This document shows, one piece after another, positions 27,601-40,212 of a stretch of DNA of 64,000 nt. This DNA is from Mugil cephalus. Taxonomy: Eukaryota; Chordata; Actinopteri; Mugiliformes; Mugilidae. Made by a program: the position numbers and the translations under genes. The stretch lies in the NCBI RefSeq assembly GCF_022458985.1, contig NC_061774.1, positions 16,330,197 through 16,394,196 on the forward strand, given 5' to 3'. Within the stretch, counting starts at the first letter, position 1; every line of letters begins with the position of its first letter. The notes below the pieces were generated by a model. That model worked only from the letters and a program-made list of their open reading frames with translations. It was not told the origin of the DNA and ran no database searches.

Positions 27601-30600
27601 ACATAAAAGTACTCCAAGACTGAATACATGTGTGTGAACAGGAGGGACCGGACTGGAGCGGAAAGGTTACAGGGAACAAATGATTCATCTCCTGAGGGAA
27701 ACAGCTGAAAGGAAAAGACTTTAAAAATGTACAACTTCTGATAAAGAAGTAGAAGTATTGTTTAGTCATAAGGAACTTTCTCATTGTTAATATATAACAT
27801 TGTTAATATAATAATGAAATATTATTACCGTTGCATTGCCATAAGCATAATTTTTTGTGCTAATCGGTGAAACCAAAGTTGTAAAGAGTAGCGGATAAGG
27901 AGTTTAATTATTGAATTAAATGCAAATATTGCGGTACAAAGCAAATCTGACCTTCTCGCGAACACTAAAGATAGAAAAATTGGATAAGAAATCATTTTCT
28001 CATAACAGTTTTGGCCATGAATGTGTGGGAACGTGAATACGTCTTTGCACTGACAATGAATCTAGCTAAAAGGGAGCAGACACAATGAAAACTTGACACT
28101 CATTCATCTTTAGCTGGCGTTCCGGCTGAGAGGAGCTGGAAGGAAAGGCAGACGGAAGAAGGGGAGAAGGAGGAGGGCTTTTTTTTCCCCCACTGAGCAT
28201 TAGTCCTTGGTTCTGTCAGTCAGTGCTGATCCAGCCTTTTAGTTTCCTAGCTGATTCCTCTACTATTCCCTCTGAAATGCTAATATGGCAACTCACTGCG
28301 CCGACGTCAGCCTTTCCGAGCCTCGCATTTAGTTTGTATCGCCTGCGTGATCTCGCATCCTGCCCCTCTGTCCCCTCGTCTGGGTGTGCACAAAAGCAGA
28401 GTTAGCTTGGTTGCAGCTTTTTTTAAAGCATCTACAAACGGAGGAGAAGGTCAGCGGCCATGTAAATTCTGCGTCCTCCAAGAGAAGAAAGGGGGGAAAA
28501 AAAAACAGCCACATACTATTAAACGCCGCTCCTCGTCACAACTCGCCAACGCGGTGACCTTTCTTTGTGCCGCTCCGAGAAGAGCCAATTTAAGGAACCT
28601 TTATCTTCTTTGCGTGTGGATGAAAGCTATAATTTCGTCTGTTTCTCAAAACTTCCTGTGACAGTTCTTTGAGTGTACCTGAATCCCCAGGGCGCCTGCC
28701 AGAGCGCGGGAGAGACTAGTGCTTTCACAGCCTCGACACGCGGTGCCAAGCTCTTCCGCGATGCCGCTGCTGCTACACACGCGCACGTCCCCCCTGACAG
28801 ACACGTCTACACATTCATCCGGGGAAATTGAATATGATGGCAATGAAATAGCGCCTCTGCGTATCAGGACTGGAGCAGTGGGAGTTCAAATTTGGGCGTA
28901 ACCGAATCTGATGCCATCGCTGCGGCTATATCTGAGCCTCCGATCTGACTTGCTCAAAAATTACACTTCACACTGTGATTACAGTGCGGCACGTCTGCAG
29001 TCTATCGAACGTCCCCGCTCTTTGGTTGGCTGAGCCCTTTCCCTGTATCTATTCTAATAAGCGGCAGAGTTAATCGAGAGCATAGACCAACACAGCTTCC
29101 CCCTGGGAGCAGCCAGGCAGTGCTGCTGACTGTGGCGCTGACAGCCAGAGAGCATTAAGCACGGGGGTACTGCCGCCCAGTGCAGGCGCTCAGTGAACCG
29201 TGACGGTGTCATTTCTTTTAATAGGGCCTCTTTCTTTCTCTTACTCTCAGTCTGTTTCCTCCTCTCCCGCTCCTTCTTCTTCTTCGCCTTCCACATATAT
29301 CCCACATATTTCCCGTCTCCACTCCAGTAACGCCAACCGTTAACCCCTACCAGCCTCCTCTTCCTTTCTTTCATTCTGTCTGTAATCCCAGCACTCATTT
29401 GCCTATTTAAAATGCAAGACATGGGGATGCTGTTGTTGCTGAGAACCCCAACGGCGTGTGGGGAACTCTAATTGGTTTGCTTAACCTTCAGAGCACAATG
29501 AGCAGGCTGTAATGAAGGCTCATGATTCATGGCCAGGTAATAAAGCTGAAGAGGGCCGTTTACCCAACAGCACGCACACACACACGCCGTAGGACGCTCT
29601 GAGTAACACACAGCTGCATATGGGATTTAACACAACATCGGGGAGTGTGTTGTCAGACAGACGTATGGTCCCTAATAAAGCCCTAAGCTATTCTACTGAG
29701 AGACTATTGAAAAGCATTCCTTCTTGGCAAGTGATTTTCATCAAAAACATGCAACCAACATGGCGACCAGGTGCGGGCAATTTGAACGCTGGATGCCAGG
29801 AGGGAAAATTATCAGGGGTATGTGACAGTTGACAACATAATGTAAAAGTGTTCATTTCTGCCTGTGACAGGCCAAAGCTGTTCGCACAGTAGGTTTCACG
29901 TGCAGCGGCCCAAAGCCGAGCCAAGTTTCCTAACAGCGCGCTCTGACAAAGGCCTTTCAGAAGGTAACACAACCCGATTTCACTCCCTGATAAGACACGG
30001 ATACGAGGGCTAAGGGAGACTCGTTCGCACCACGAGGCTAATTTAGCACGCGTCTGTGTGTGTGCGTGCGTGCACGCGCGCGGGCGTGCGTGTTTGTGTT
30101 GTGCATGTTTGATGAGGTTTTTTAATGAACTGGCAGACTCTTGGTGGATATTGCTGTGTCAGGCCACACTCTGCCTTTTTAAGGGCTTCTGAATAAGTTA
30201 TGATATTTGGAGAGATAATGAGATGGAGGGAAGGAGATGGAGGGCGTGAAGGAGCTGAACTCATCAGCGGAAAAGTCTTAACACAAAGTGACAGTTGGAG
30301 CTTTGAGGCGCTTTTCAAGGTCAGACTTAAATATTCAGACTGTATAAGAAAAATGCTCATTTAATTTTTTTATTTTTTTTAATTATTTTTTTATTTTGCT
30401 AAATTCCAAAGCACCAATTTCCCACGTTGTATTTTTATCTGAAAATATCCACTTCAAGCTGTGGTTGGAGATTCATTAATAATACTCCCTTTAATGTCTG
30501 CAATTACAAGGACATATTTATATTAAGCATGTATATTTATATACAGTATATTTTACAAAAATTGCAATTACATAAAAAGAAATAAGCCAGGCGGCTATTG

Positions 30601-33600
30601 TTCCAGCCAAAGCCCATGTATGAACTAATGACACTGCTGTACTTCACTTCCATGTGAGTATCAAGCTACAGACAAAACCTTCAGCCTTCAGCCCCTACTG
30701 CCACGCTGGAGCCCTGATGCTCTGACTCACTGATGCACTCTGTCACAGAGGTGCAATGAATTATGGTCACCGCAGTTCGCTAACAAGCACTCAGGGCTTT
30801 GCCACGTTAAATCTTGAAAAACTGAACTACATAATTAAGGCCTCATGTATCATGACACCAGCAATAAATCCAAAGCAAAGGTTTGCCTTTCGAATTGTTA
30901 ATTGAGCCACGTTGTACATCCCGCGGCATCAGCTGAAGCCATCTGTGGGTAACCACAGCCTTACCTGCCTCCACATGTCCATGCCAGTAAATAGTAGTAG
31001 AACTGAGGTCTGCAGCTAACCTGAAAAAGTCAAACCCAATCTGTCTCAAATGTAAAGAAAACTGCGGGATCAGGACATTTTGCCGATGTAGTGTGGATGT
31101 GGCCTGAAAGTCGTGGCAGCCCTTAAGTCAGCTATTCCTGCTGAAAATAAGTTGTGCACTGGTGTTTCTGGGAGGTGGGGAAGTTAACCAGACACATGTG
31201 CTTCCTTGACCTGTAGTTCTGCTGTTAATAGGAGGCACGTTGTACTCAGTAACATTATGTCTCTGTCAGTATTATGGCATCATTAGTGTTAAACAAGGAG
31301 CTGCAACAATACTGCAGAGACAAAAAAGAAAAAAAAAAAGTGGCCCCGCCCAACATCTACACAGAACTCGTACATTTACATTAAAGACAGTGTCACCCAT
31401 TAACGTTGACCAAAGATCTAGCTTCTCTTATCAAGCTAAACCCACAATGAATAGTGTTGTGGTGAACAAGTGACTGAATCCAGCTCCAGAGTAATTCATC
31501 ACTCACTCTGCGGCAGACAGCACGGGAAGCTGCTGTAATGTTAATTCTATGCTGGCTGTGGAATGACTGCAGATCAGATCAGTGTAGGGCATTTTACTTG
31601 GATTTGTCAAGGAGAGAGCGTCTGCAGCAGCACAACCGCAGACCAGACATGTACAAGGGCACTGTGTCCACGTCCATGTGTGAGGTAACCTTGCAACAGG
31701 CAGAGGCATCTATAGCTGTGGGAAATTGTGCAGGAAAAACATGCAACAAAAATCAAGGGCTAAACTAAATTTCTTTGTTTTTTTGTGGAAGATTTGTGGA
31801 AAATTTTGATGAAAACCAATGTGCATGCAATGGTGAACCACTTGGCATAATGTATGCATTACGTAAAGATATTTTCAAACTTCACTTTTCAGATTTGTAA
31901 GCCAAAAAAAAAAAAACACCCCAAAAAACTCAAGGATGCAGAACTACTTGTTGGTTGACTTCCCCACCCGCAGTGAAAGGCAGCACACAGCTGCTTCCTG
32001 AAGCTTTCCCATAGCTCCTTCTGGGATTATCTGCCACCCAGCAGAAGAGATGGATGAGGCAGTCCTGAGTGGTGCTAGGCTTGCTTTGCTGTTATGAACA
32101 TTAAGTCAAAGGGATATATAGCAAGCTACTTCTCATGTAGAGCCTGGTGGAGGCCAGAAGAGAAAACCAGTCGCCTGGAGAGGTGCTTGTTGATCATTTT
32201 TTTCTATTCCCTCCACGTATTGTAATCCAAACCCAGGACCCTATGGATGATAGACGGTTTTTATGCTATTTATATGACACCATCCTGTTGTCTGGGTTGT
32301 GTTGAGCCGCCTCTTTGACTGAGGTGTTCCTGTGTTTACTGAGTCAATGGAATGACCTCAGAGAGACTTAAAACCTGTCATTAAAGGTTAATTCCCCTCA
32401 TCTTGATTACTAGTGCCTTTTATTTCTGGGCCAGTGATGTCACGTGGATATACTGACAACATGCACTTTGCTTCTTCACTGATCTATTACCTACTCCAAA
32501 TCTTCAATCCACATGGGTGACTGCATTCCTCGGGCGCCATATTTCCACCCAAAACACTGCAACAGTGATAGTGAATGTGGTGAAACGTACGCGTCGTGCA
32601 TCCACATAACATTATTAGTTGCTTATTGTTCTGCATCCGGTTGCGAAAGCAACAGTCAGTCAACCCGAGAGGTTTGCAACAATCCCTTAGTTGTGTGTGA
32701 GTGTGTGTGTTTTGTATCTGTATTGTTCACTGTTGCCTGTCATAAAACTGCAAGTGTACGCATTAGTGTGCCAAATCCAAACCAGGCAGTAGCTCATGGT
32801 TTAAACCTATAAACATTTATGTGATTGCACTGCACAATAAAGTCGGTTTAGAAGGAGCCCCCAGATCTCTACATATAATGTTGCTATGATAGACGCTAAT
32901 GGTTTTCATAGCCGTCGAAGTAATATCTGCTGTATGTTGTAAAGACAAAACAGAAAAGTCATTTTACGTAGATTTGGTCCATAACTACACTACCATAAAA
33001 TATCGTTACAATAATACAGAAAACATGTATAATACGAACACAAAGAAATGTAAGCAGGTAGACCTCTTTCCTCTCTTGTTGTCCCCCCCGGTATCCATGC
33101 AGGTATCACAGATAAGCCAAATTTATAGCCCTGAGAGCCGCTGTGCACTGTTGACTGACACCGCATTACATGACGCCTGGGTATCACAGCACAGGTTTTT
33201 CAAACGGTAAGTCTCTTGCTTCGTTTTAAAGTCATCAGCGCGTGAAGGTGTCGGGTGCAGCAGCATCAATACTGCTCTTTGTGGAGCGTTTGTCAGGGAG
33301 AGAGTAAAAAAAAGATATATATATATATGAAAAAATAAGAATACTTTAAAATGAATTAGTTCATTTCGGGTGATAGGACCTTTGCCACTTCTGCCCGGGC
33401 AATTTGATATGTTGCTCTCATGGCGCGCTGCAAATAACTTCTTTGTAAGTTGTTTTCTTTTTCTCTGGTGAGCACAACAGCAATTACGTTCGGTGGTTGG
33501 CCTTTTCACACCTCCCATTTGTATTTTTTTTGAGCCTGTCCATTCAGCTGTTTGAAGGAAGGAATGGGGTTGTATTGTTTAACTACGGCCATTTCCCAGT

Positions 33601-34675
33601 GAGAGCACTGGAGTCATTCATCTTGTAGAGTACAGGTGAACTCACCCCATGAGGGAAAAAATATGAACACTGACCCGAGCAAACAGGTATTTTTCTTCCC
33701 AGCAATGAGTGTGCGGAGAAGGAGCGAGATTGAGGGGGGGGCGAGGAGAAAAAAAAATAAAAAATAAAAAATTGCCTGACGAAGTGCATGGTTGGTGGTA
33801 GACGAAATGGACTAAGGGTCTCGGATAGGAAATGGAATCCCCTGACATATGAGAGTGCTAGATTATCGTGACATGATAGAGGATTCTGTGAAGTCGAATC
33901 AAGGTGGTGGGCTGTAAAATATTCATCCCATTCCGAGCCAGGAGGAAATGTAAGCAGGTAAAACACAAAAGACAGGGAGAAATAAACAAAGAGGGTGGCA
34001 CAGGAAGAGAGGCTGGAGGGCAGATTACCCCTGGGTTCACCTCAGGTGTGCCTCTTGATCATTCTGTTGGCCTGCCTTAGAGATTCTGATAAGGGGAGTG
34101 ACTGTTTATTGAAGGTGGCAGCCTCACACGAACCCCAGAAACAAGCGGCGAGGAAAACATCCAGGGAGCAGAGAGGCTGTAAACTATCATCTCGGTGCAT
34201 ATAAAGCCCCGTATAAACATGCATCTCACTCATATTTCACCTGTTTATTGGACGCAGCTTCGCGGCACATCCCAGATATACAAGTGTCTGCGAGAAGAAG
34301 TTTAAATGACATCTCAGTCATTGTGCTCGCTGTGGGTTACTGAGCAATTTGATGCCTAAAAACCCAAAACGTAAACATTCCTCCAATGAGGGAGCCGGCA
34401 GCAAAGCCCGAAGAATCTAAGCGGGATGAGGGCTCCGTCTTCTGATTCATGAAAATGTGTGATGAATTTCTTTCCAGTGACACACTTTTCGCTGTCATTT
34501 TCTAAACATCAAAACAACAAAAAGAAACTGACTGAGAAACTCTCACAGGGTAAAAAAAAAAAAAAAAGAGTCGGCACACTGTGTATGATTTAGCAAATCC
34601 ACACGCTGTTAAATCCAATGTCACCTAAAGCTGCAATAATCAATATATGCTGAGAACAATAAATCAAGTGTGAAA
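20204..34675. other. No supported gene; long non-coding interval
   Basis: Unique sequence with homopolymer tracts, one CA array and short AT-rich blocks (30,360-30,560; 33,310-33,350). Open frames are short, without motifs or splice partners. 22,310-22,690 has a dense set of TAAT/ATTA-type motifs and Pit-Oct-like ATGCAT/ATGCATAA words, a candidate regulatory stretch. 28,250-28,900 is relatively GC-rich. Confidence 0.4.
21637..21692. repeat. (AC)n microsatellite
   Basis: About 28 uninterrupted AC units. Confidence 0.97.
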
Positions 34676-34805
34676 GGGTTGGTCACAGTGATTGACCCAC
34701 GGATATGCGACAACACACACAAAAACAGGTTAGGAACAACTCAAAGAACATGAAGAACAGCACAAGGCGTTGACCTGGCCTCCAAATTCACCAGATCCCA
34801 TGGGT
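34676..34805. mobile_element. Tc1/mariner-like fragment, third copy
   Basis: GAACAACTCAAAGAACATGA...CACAAGGCGTTGACCTGGCC...AATTCACCAGATCCCA matches the transposase-derived part of the copies at 6721 and 19658. Neither terminus is preserved. Confidence 0.7.
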
Positions 34806-36402
34806 TGATCCACAGATGTATTGTAATTTAGTCATACGTAGTATTCTTCATAATTTTATAATCTTTCTTAATATCCACAGTGGCCTAATCATTTCCTCCT
34901 CAGGCGTTTTCATTTCCCGGATTCAGTAAACTATACTAAACAGGCTCTCACAATTTCCACGGCAATTATTCTGAGTACACAACTTAACTTAATCCTAACC
35001 ACAAGCTCAGAAGAAACAAAATTTAAAATAATAATTCCTGTAAAACTCCTGTTATCCTTTAGTTCGCGCAGAAAACAGAACGGATTCAGCTGAAAACGTC
35101 CCTAAAGGATGCAGGTACTGAACTCTGTTCGACTCAATAAGGATTACAACCTTTCATTCGATTCATACGCCCTTCTTTTGGGTTCCCCTGTTAAACTGTT
35201 AATAACTGTATTGTATATATTTTTTTTTTTGGAAGAAACATGATTTAAACTGACTAACAGTGATGTTCAGCCGTACAGTTTCTTTTCATATCCAGTTCAA
35301 TATCAGCAGGGTTTTCACTTTGTGTCACATGAATGTGCTGTCACTCTTGCAGGGCCTCTGCTTTTCATTAATACAGTTACAGCACAATTTCTCTGCTGGT
35401 GGGGCTGCACAGTAACAGACAAGGTTACTCACAGAGGAGTACTGCTGAGCTCAAGGCCTGGCAAGAAAGTACAGCCTTTTCAGCAGAACATCACTGTTTA
35501 ATGTGTCGCCTGAAACCGGGAAAAGTTGGCATGTGAAAAAAAAAAACTGCTTTCAGGCACAGAAACTTTTATGTGAGACAAAGTGCTATTGTGAATCTTT
35601 TCTTGTCATTTATAGACTATCCAGGGATTAAGTCAGTCATCCGAGCTTCTATTTTGTGATGATGCAGGCTTTAGGAACAATGATACATATTCTTATATGG
35701 GTCAAATGAGTCAGTGTGTAACGTGAAGGCTGTGCATTGTAGTGAGTCTGTTGCCCTTCTCTTCTCAAATCTCCATCTATGGAGTGTTCGGTGTCTTTTA
35801 GCACATTGTTTTGGAGTCATGGCCAGTAAAAAATGTCTGTTAAGCCCACTTCATGACAGACTACACGCTGGTGAAAATAAAGGCACATTTTACAACTACA
35901 GACCCAAACGATTCTGTTGTGAGGGAACAAAATTAGAACTAAGAAGAAAGTGAGGATTGGACTTCGCCAGCTGGAACTAAACATGACCCGGTGGTTTTTG
36001 CTCTGTGTATGGACGTCTAATTAGGAAAGTTCACAAAACTGCACTTTTAATATAATGCATTTTTAATAGACACAGTCTAACTATAAAAACTATAATACTA
36101 TATGGAGAATTTTATACAGATTAATGAATCAGTAGAAATAAGACAACAATGTTTATAATTTGACGCTTTAAGAAGATCATTATTCAAACAGCTTCACTTT
36201 TTATACTTTAATTATTGATGTGATATTCCTTTTATTATTATTTTCAAATAACTGTGCTGAAGTAATGGCTATGAACTCATGCATATATAATACATAACTA
36301 TTAAAACAGGTAGTCATTTGCCATTACAATGTAAGAAAATGTCCGTTTTGTATCATCTCTCTCATATCATATATTTCTTGCCTTTATCTCCTCTATCCCC
36401 AT
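34806..36402. other. No supported gene
   Basis: AT-rich unique sequence without recognisable coding or repeat content. Confidence 0.4.
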
Positions 36403-36406
36403 TTAA

Positions 36407-37022
36407 CCTCCTGAGACCTGAGCTTTTTTTTTAGTATGCATCTTAAATTTCTCCAAGGTATTTGGGATCAGTAAGACCTAGGAAGTGTAAAAACTAAGCA
36501 TCATCTTTCAACAGGAAGTAGCAGTTTTTTGAAAAAAACAAACAAACAAAACTGTCCTCATATGTGGACACTAGGATTATTTCATTATTTATATGATAAT
36601 AAAGTCACAAATGTGTGACAAAACATAAAACTGTTTATTTTAATATATGAACACGGCTTAGCAAAACCAGAATTGCAAACAGTGAAGTCCCAATGTCCTC
36701 AAAGGAGTACTTCCTAATTAGCAAGGTTTTGGCTGACATATTAAACATGAAACATTAATTAGCATGAATAAATAAAGTTTAAGAATAGAAGTTGAAGGGG
36801 TTCTGTTCATTGTCCACTTTTGTCCTGCGATCATCTGTAGAATGAATCCGAAGCAATGCCCGATATCATGTTTTTACCGATCAGGGTATTGACCCTTTGC
36901 TACCACTAGATGGCCCACTAAAGTGTCCATTTACGAGAACAACGGGTTTAAATTAAGTAGAACAAGCTGCAGTAAAACCTAAAACTTAATGTTCCCACAT
37001 GAGAACGCAGGGTCTCAGGAGG
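36407..37022. mobile_element. 616-bp non-autonomous element with TTAA target duplication (piggyBac- or Kolobok-like)
   Basis: A perfect 12-base terminal inverted repeat, CCTCCTGAGACC, lies directly inside TTAA on both sides (36403-36406 and 37023-37026). TTAA duplication is a property of the piggyBac and Kolobok superfamilies. There is no transposase frame; the interior is AT-rich. The intact termini suggest moderate age. Confidence 0.85.
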
Positions 37023-37026
37023 TTAA

Positions 37027-39699
37027 CAGAGGCCATGTGCAAGCATAATAAAAACAGCATCTTAATGCATGAACAAGAGAGTGCCTGGAGAAAACACACA
37101 AAACAAGTCCTTTGAATGCTGAGACAGCCACTAAACGGCCTCAGTTCTATGTGGAACACAGAAATAAAAATCAATTAGGTTTATCGAAACTGTTTCGATA
37201 GTGGGTTTCACACAGCAGGGAGAAAATAGAGGGATGAGAGCAAGGTGAACGAACAAAAGCAGCACAAAGACAGAGAGGGAGCTCTCTGATCTTGATAAGG
37301 ACTCTTAAGATAGACGCCCACAATGAGAGTGAATTAATCATTGTTCGAGGAAATGGCAGACATGGTCCAATTTACAGGAGATTTATAGGTAGGAAATCAA
37401 ATGCCACAGCATATCCATTAGCTAGGGTTACACCTCTGCAATCCAATGCGCAGAAACAATGACTCCTTCCTGAGGAGCTAATGTATGGGCTGGAGAAGTC
37501 TACAACAATTTGCTGTAATATGTAAGGGCATATTCTGTTAGCTATGAATCACACTGCATTCCTTGCGACGGCAATCGAAAGTCGATTTTAATTTGCGCTC
37601 TTTTATCAATGAGAACGGGGGAATTTACGGACGGCAACACTTTAGCCGAGACCGAGCGAGCAGCCATCATCTTCCAGCAGCTTCTCCGAGCCCCGAGCCT
37701 CAGCCCCACCGCTCAACTCTCCGTGGTAAAATATGAGGGCGCCTATTCCTCCCGCAAAACTCTATCATCTGGCAGCAAAAGCCTCTAAATCTTGTTATAA
37801 GCTCAGAGAGGATAGAGTGGCACACCATTTATGAACGCTGCATAGAAGCCCGGGGGATGTTATAAGAATTATTCCTGCTCTTTTCAATGCCAAAATAAGT
37901 AAATAAATAAATAAATAAAAACCCAATCACGACAAAACTGGCTGTATTTGACACAGGCGTTGTGTTGTCTGGAACAAGGCAGTGGATGGGCAGGTGACTC
38001 AGATAGCGGTGTTGTGTTTGAGTTTGACCTTTAGCTCAGAGTTGTCTGACCTCTTCTTTCCAACCAATAACAATCAAAATCTGATAAAAACTGGTATGGA
38101 CTTAAAGCCCTAGGTATTCTCAAACAACTGAAAATATAACAGATTGGTTAGAATTATGGGAAACGCATCCTCTTAACTGTTGCAGTCGTGATTCATCACC
38201 TCAAAGTCATTGTGCCTGCTGCACGGCTGAGAAGCATAGCGAACGCGCTTAGGCTGAGCCCTCCGTCACAGGACCTGTGAGGGTTACTTTAAATGTCTTT
38301 CTCTCTTCGGTTTCATTTTCTTATACGACAACAATGGGGGCATGACATCCTGAGAGATAGAGAGGGAGACCGGGAGGAAAAAAAGAAGATGCTCGATTTG
38401 AGATCAATAGCCCACAGAGAAGCTATAAAATACAAGATGTTTTAAGATTTCATGCTGTTTTATGTTTTAAGTTCGAGCTCATCAGGACACTGGAATGCAG
38501 CGTTATTGATTTACGGCTTGGCAATGCTGCCCTTCAGTGGCAGCTGAATAGAATCACTTTTTTGTCCACAGATGAGTTGGAGAAATGACACTGATTGTGC
38601 TCAGGAGAAAGAAAATGTGGTGCAGCGGCAGCAGGAACAGAATGGACCCAAAGAAATACAGGTATGGAACCCTCCCTTTGTGTGCAGCAGCCACCTTAAT
38701 GATGACAATTTCTGAGTCATTCTTCTCCATTATTCTCTCCGTGCGTCATCAAGTGTCTGAAAGAGCACGTCCCCATGTAGGTCAAGTGCAAGCAAATGTC
38801 AGGTTTTGTCCCAAAGAAATAAACTGCGGCTAATCTAAGATGGTGATCCATCAACCCTCCAAGTTTTGGGCCTCCTTGGTGCGCTGGTTTCATCAGCCCA
38901 AGACTCAAGGGTGAATTGATCCACAGGCTACCTCTGGCTCCTTGCTGAAGACATCAAAGCTTCTGCCCTTTGGACCCCTTTGGATTTTGAGAATGCAGAA
39001 ACCGCAAAGTCACATTCAGTCTCGTTAAAGCATTGTCTTTGGCTTTATTTTGATAACATAAATTTCTAAATACTCAGCTGAGTGACAGAGTGTTTAGAGT
39101 ATCTGATGGTGTTGTACACAAAGTGTTGCTGACCTCACTGTGACTCTCCTCCATGACCGCTATCATGCAGTTCAGCCTGACAGTCCAGATTAAATAGAAT
39201 TACGCCATTTGTAGTCTGTTTGAGGATATCATTTGTAATACTTTTCCACTCTTTGATGACATGACGAAACCATCGACCGCTTGCTCTTGTTCACGGCAAC
39301 ACTTGGCAATATTTACCCGGCCTTTGAATAAGGACCACCTCTCTGTGCCCCGCGTCCATGTGCCACCCACATAACAAAACAAAGTGCCAAACAAAGACCG
39401 CCAGTGAAAAATACCATGACCAAACCCAAAAAAACACACGCATAAACAATATACATCTCGCCAGTGACCAAACCTTCCCATTCATATGCACGTAATAGGA
39501 AATAAACCCCCGAGAGAACGTCTTGAAGTGCGTTTTTGTGTGTCTCCAAGTGGCGCTTTATAATCACATTTGTCACAACATGCTGTCAAGTCCACACATG
39601 AGCCGCAGTGGCGGAGCTTGTCCATTGGGTGTCGCTCAACCACTGCACCGATAGCATCCAGCCCCCAACCTCTGGCCAGCCAGGGCTGTTTAGTAATTG
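37027..39699. other. eda upstream region; no supported gene
   Basis: 37,440-37,760 is balanced-composition sequence that looks regulatory. An exon-like open segment with good splice sites lies at 38572-38661 (see findings). An ATAA tandem tract lies at about 37,898-37,920. Otherwise nothing recognisable. Confidence 0.4.
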
Positions 39700-39735
39700 C
39701 CCCGGACCAATCACAAAGGAGGTGGGCGGGTCTCC
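39700..39735 (+). promoter_or_regulatory. eda: Candidate eda proximal promoter: CCAAT box and GC box
   Basis: A CCAAT box (39707-39711) runs into ATCACAAAGG, which resembles a LEF/TCF site without being a perfect match, and then a GC box GGTGGGCGGG (39721-39730). This sits about 150-180 bases before the EDA start codon in CpG-containing sequence. LEF1 control of the mammalian EDA promoter is established; its relevance here is inference. No TATA box was seen. The transcription start is not determinable. Confidence 0.45.
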
Positions 39736-39882
39736 ATTGTTACTACAGATACTCGTAGAAGTTTGCGCCGACCTGCCGCTGCACCTATGAGTCTCCACGC
39801 AAATGAATAGCCGCGGCCCGCGCGAGACAGACGAGTCGATTATGCCGAGATAAGGAGCATATGACTCGCGCTCCGTGTGATA

Positions 39883-40212
39883 ATGGCATGCGACGGTTCA
39901 CGCGCGGAGGACTTCCCGGACAAAGTGATGCCCGGAGCGGCTCCCTGCACGTGCGGCAAGGAGTGCAGGAGTCGGAGCGGCAGTGTTGTCTTCCTGGGAT
40001 TATTCCTGCTCTCGCTGTGTCTGCACGCCGTCACCCTCGTCTGCTATTTGGATCTGCGGTCCGAGTTCAAAAGGGAAATTATCCACCAGAAGCGGGACTC
40101 TATGCTGACGCTCGCAGGGAATGACCCGTCTGACCCGTCTGACCCGGTGCTGCTCCCGCCCGGACACCCGCGTCTTGACTCCGACAGTAGACCCAGCGGA
40201 GAGGCTCCTGAG
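39883..40212 (+). CDS. eda: eda exon 1: cytoplasmic tail, membrane anchor, stalk
   Basis: 110 codons from the ATG to the donor after GAG (gtaaag). Residues 35-56 are a hydrophobic anchor followed by [11 protein letters not shown], matching the YLELRSELRRE juxtamembrane stretch of mammalian EDA. A small cysteine cluster precedes the anchor (C22, C24, C28). Aspartate/proline-rich stalk sequence with a repeated DPS motif follows. The exon ends in phase 0. A long poly(A) tract starts a few bases into the intron. Confidence 0.95.

Noticed and set aside
33043-33960. 16 identical bases (GAAATGTAAGCAGGTA) at 33045 and 33945
   Set aside because: No similarity extends beyond the word; probably chance.
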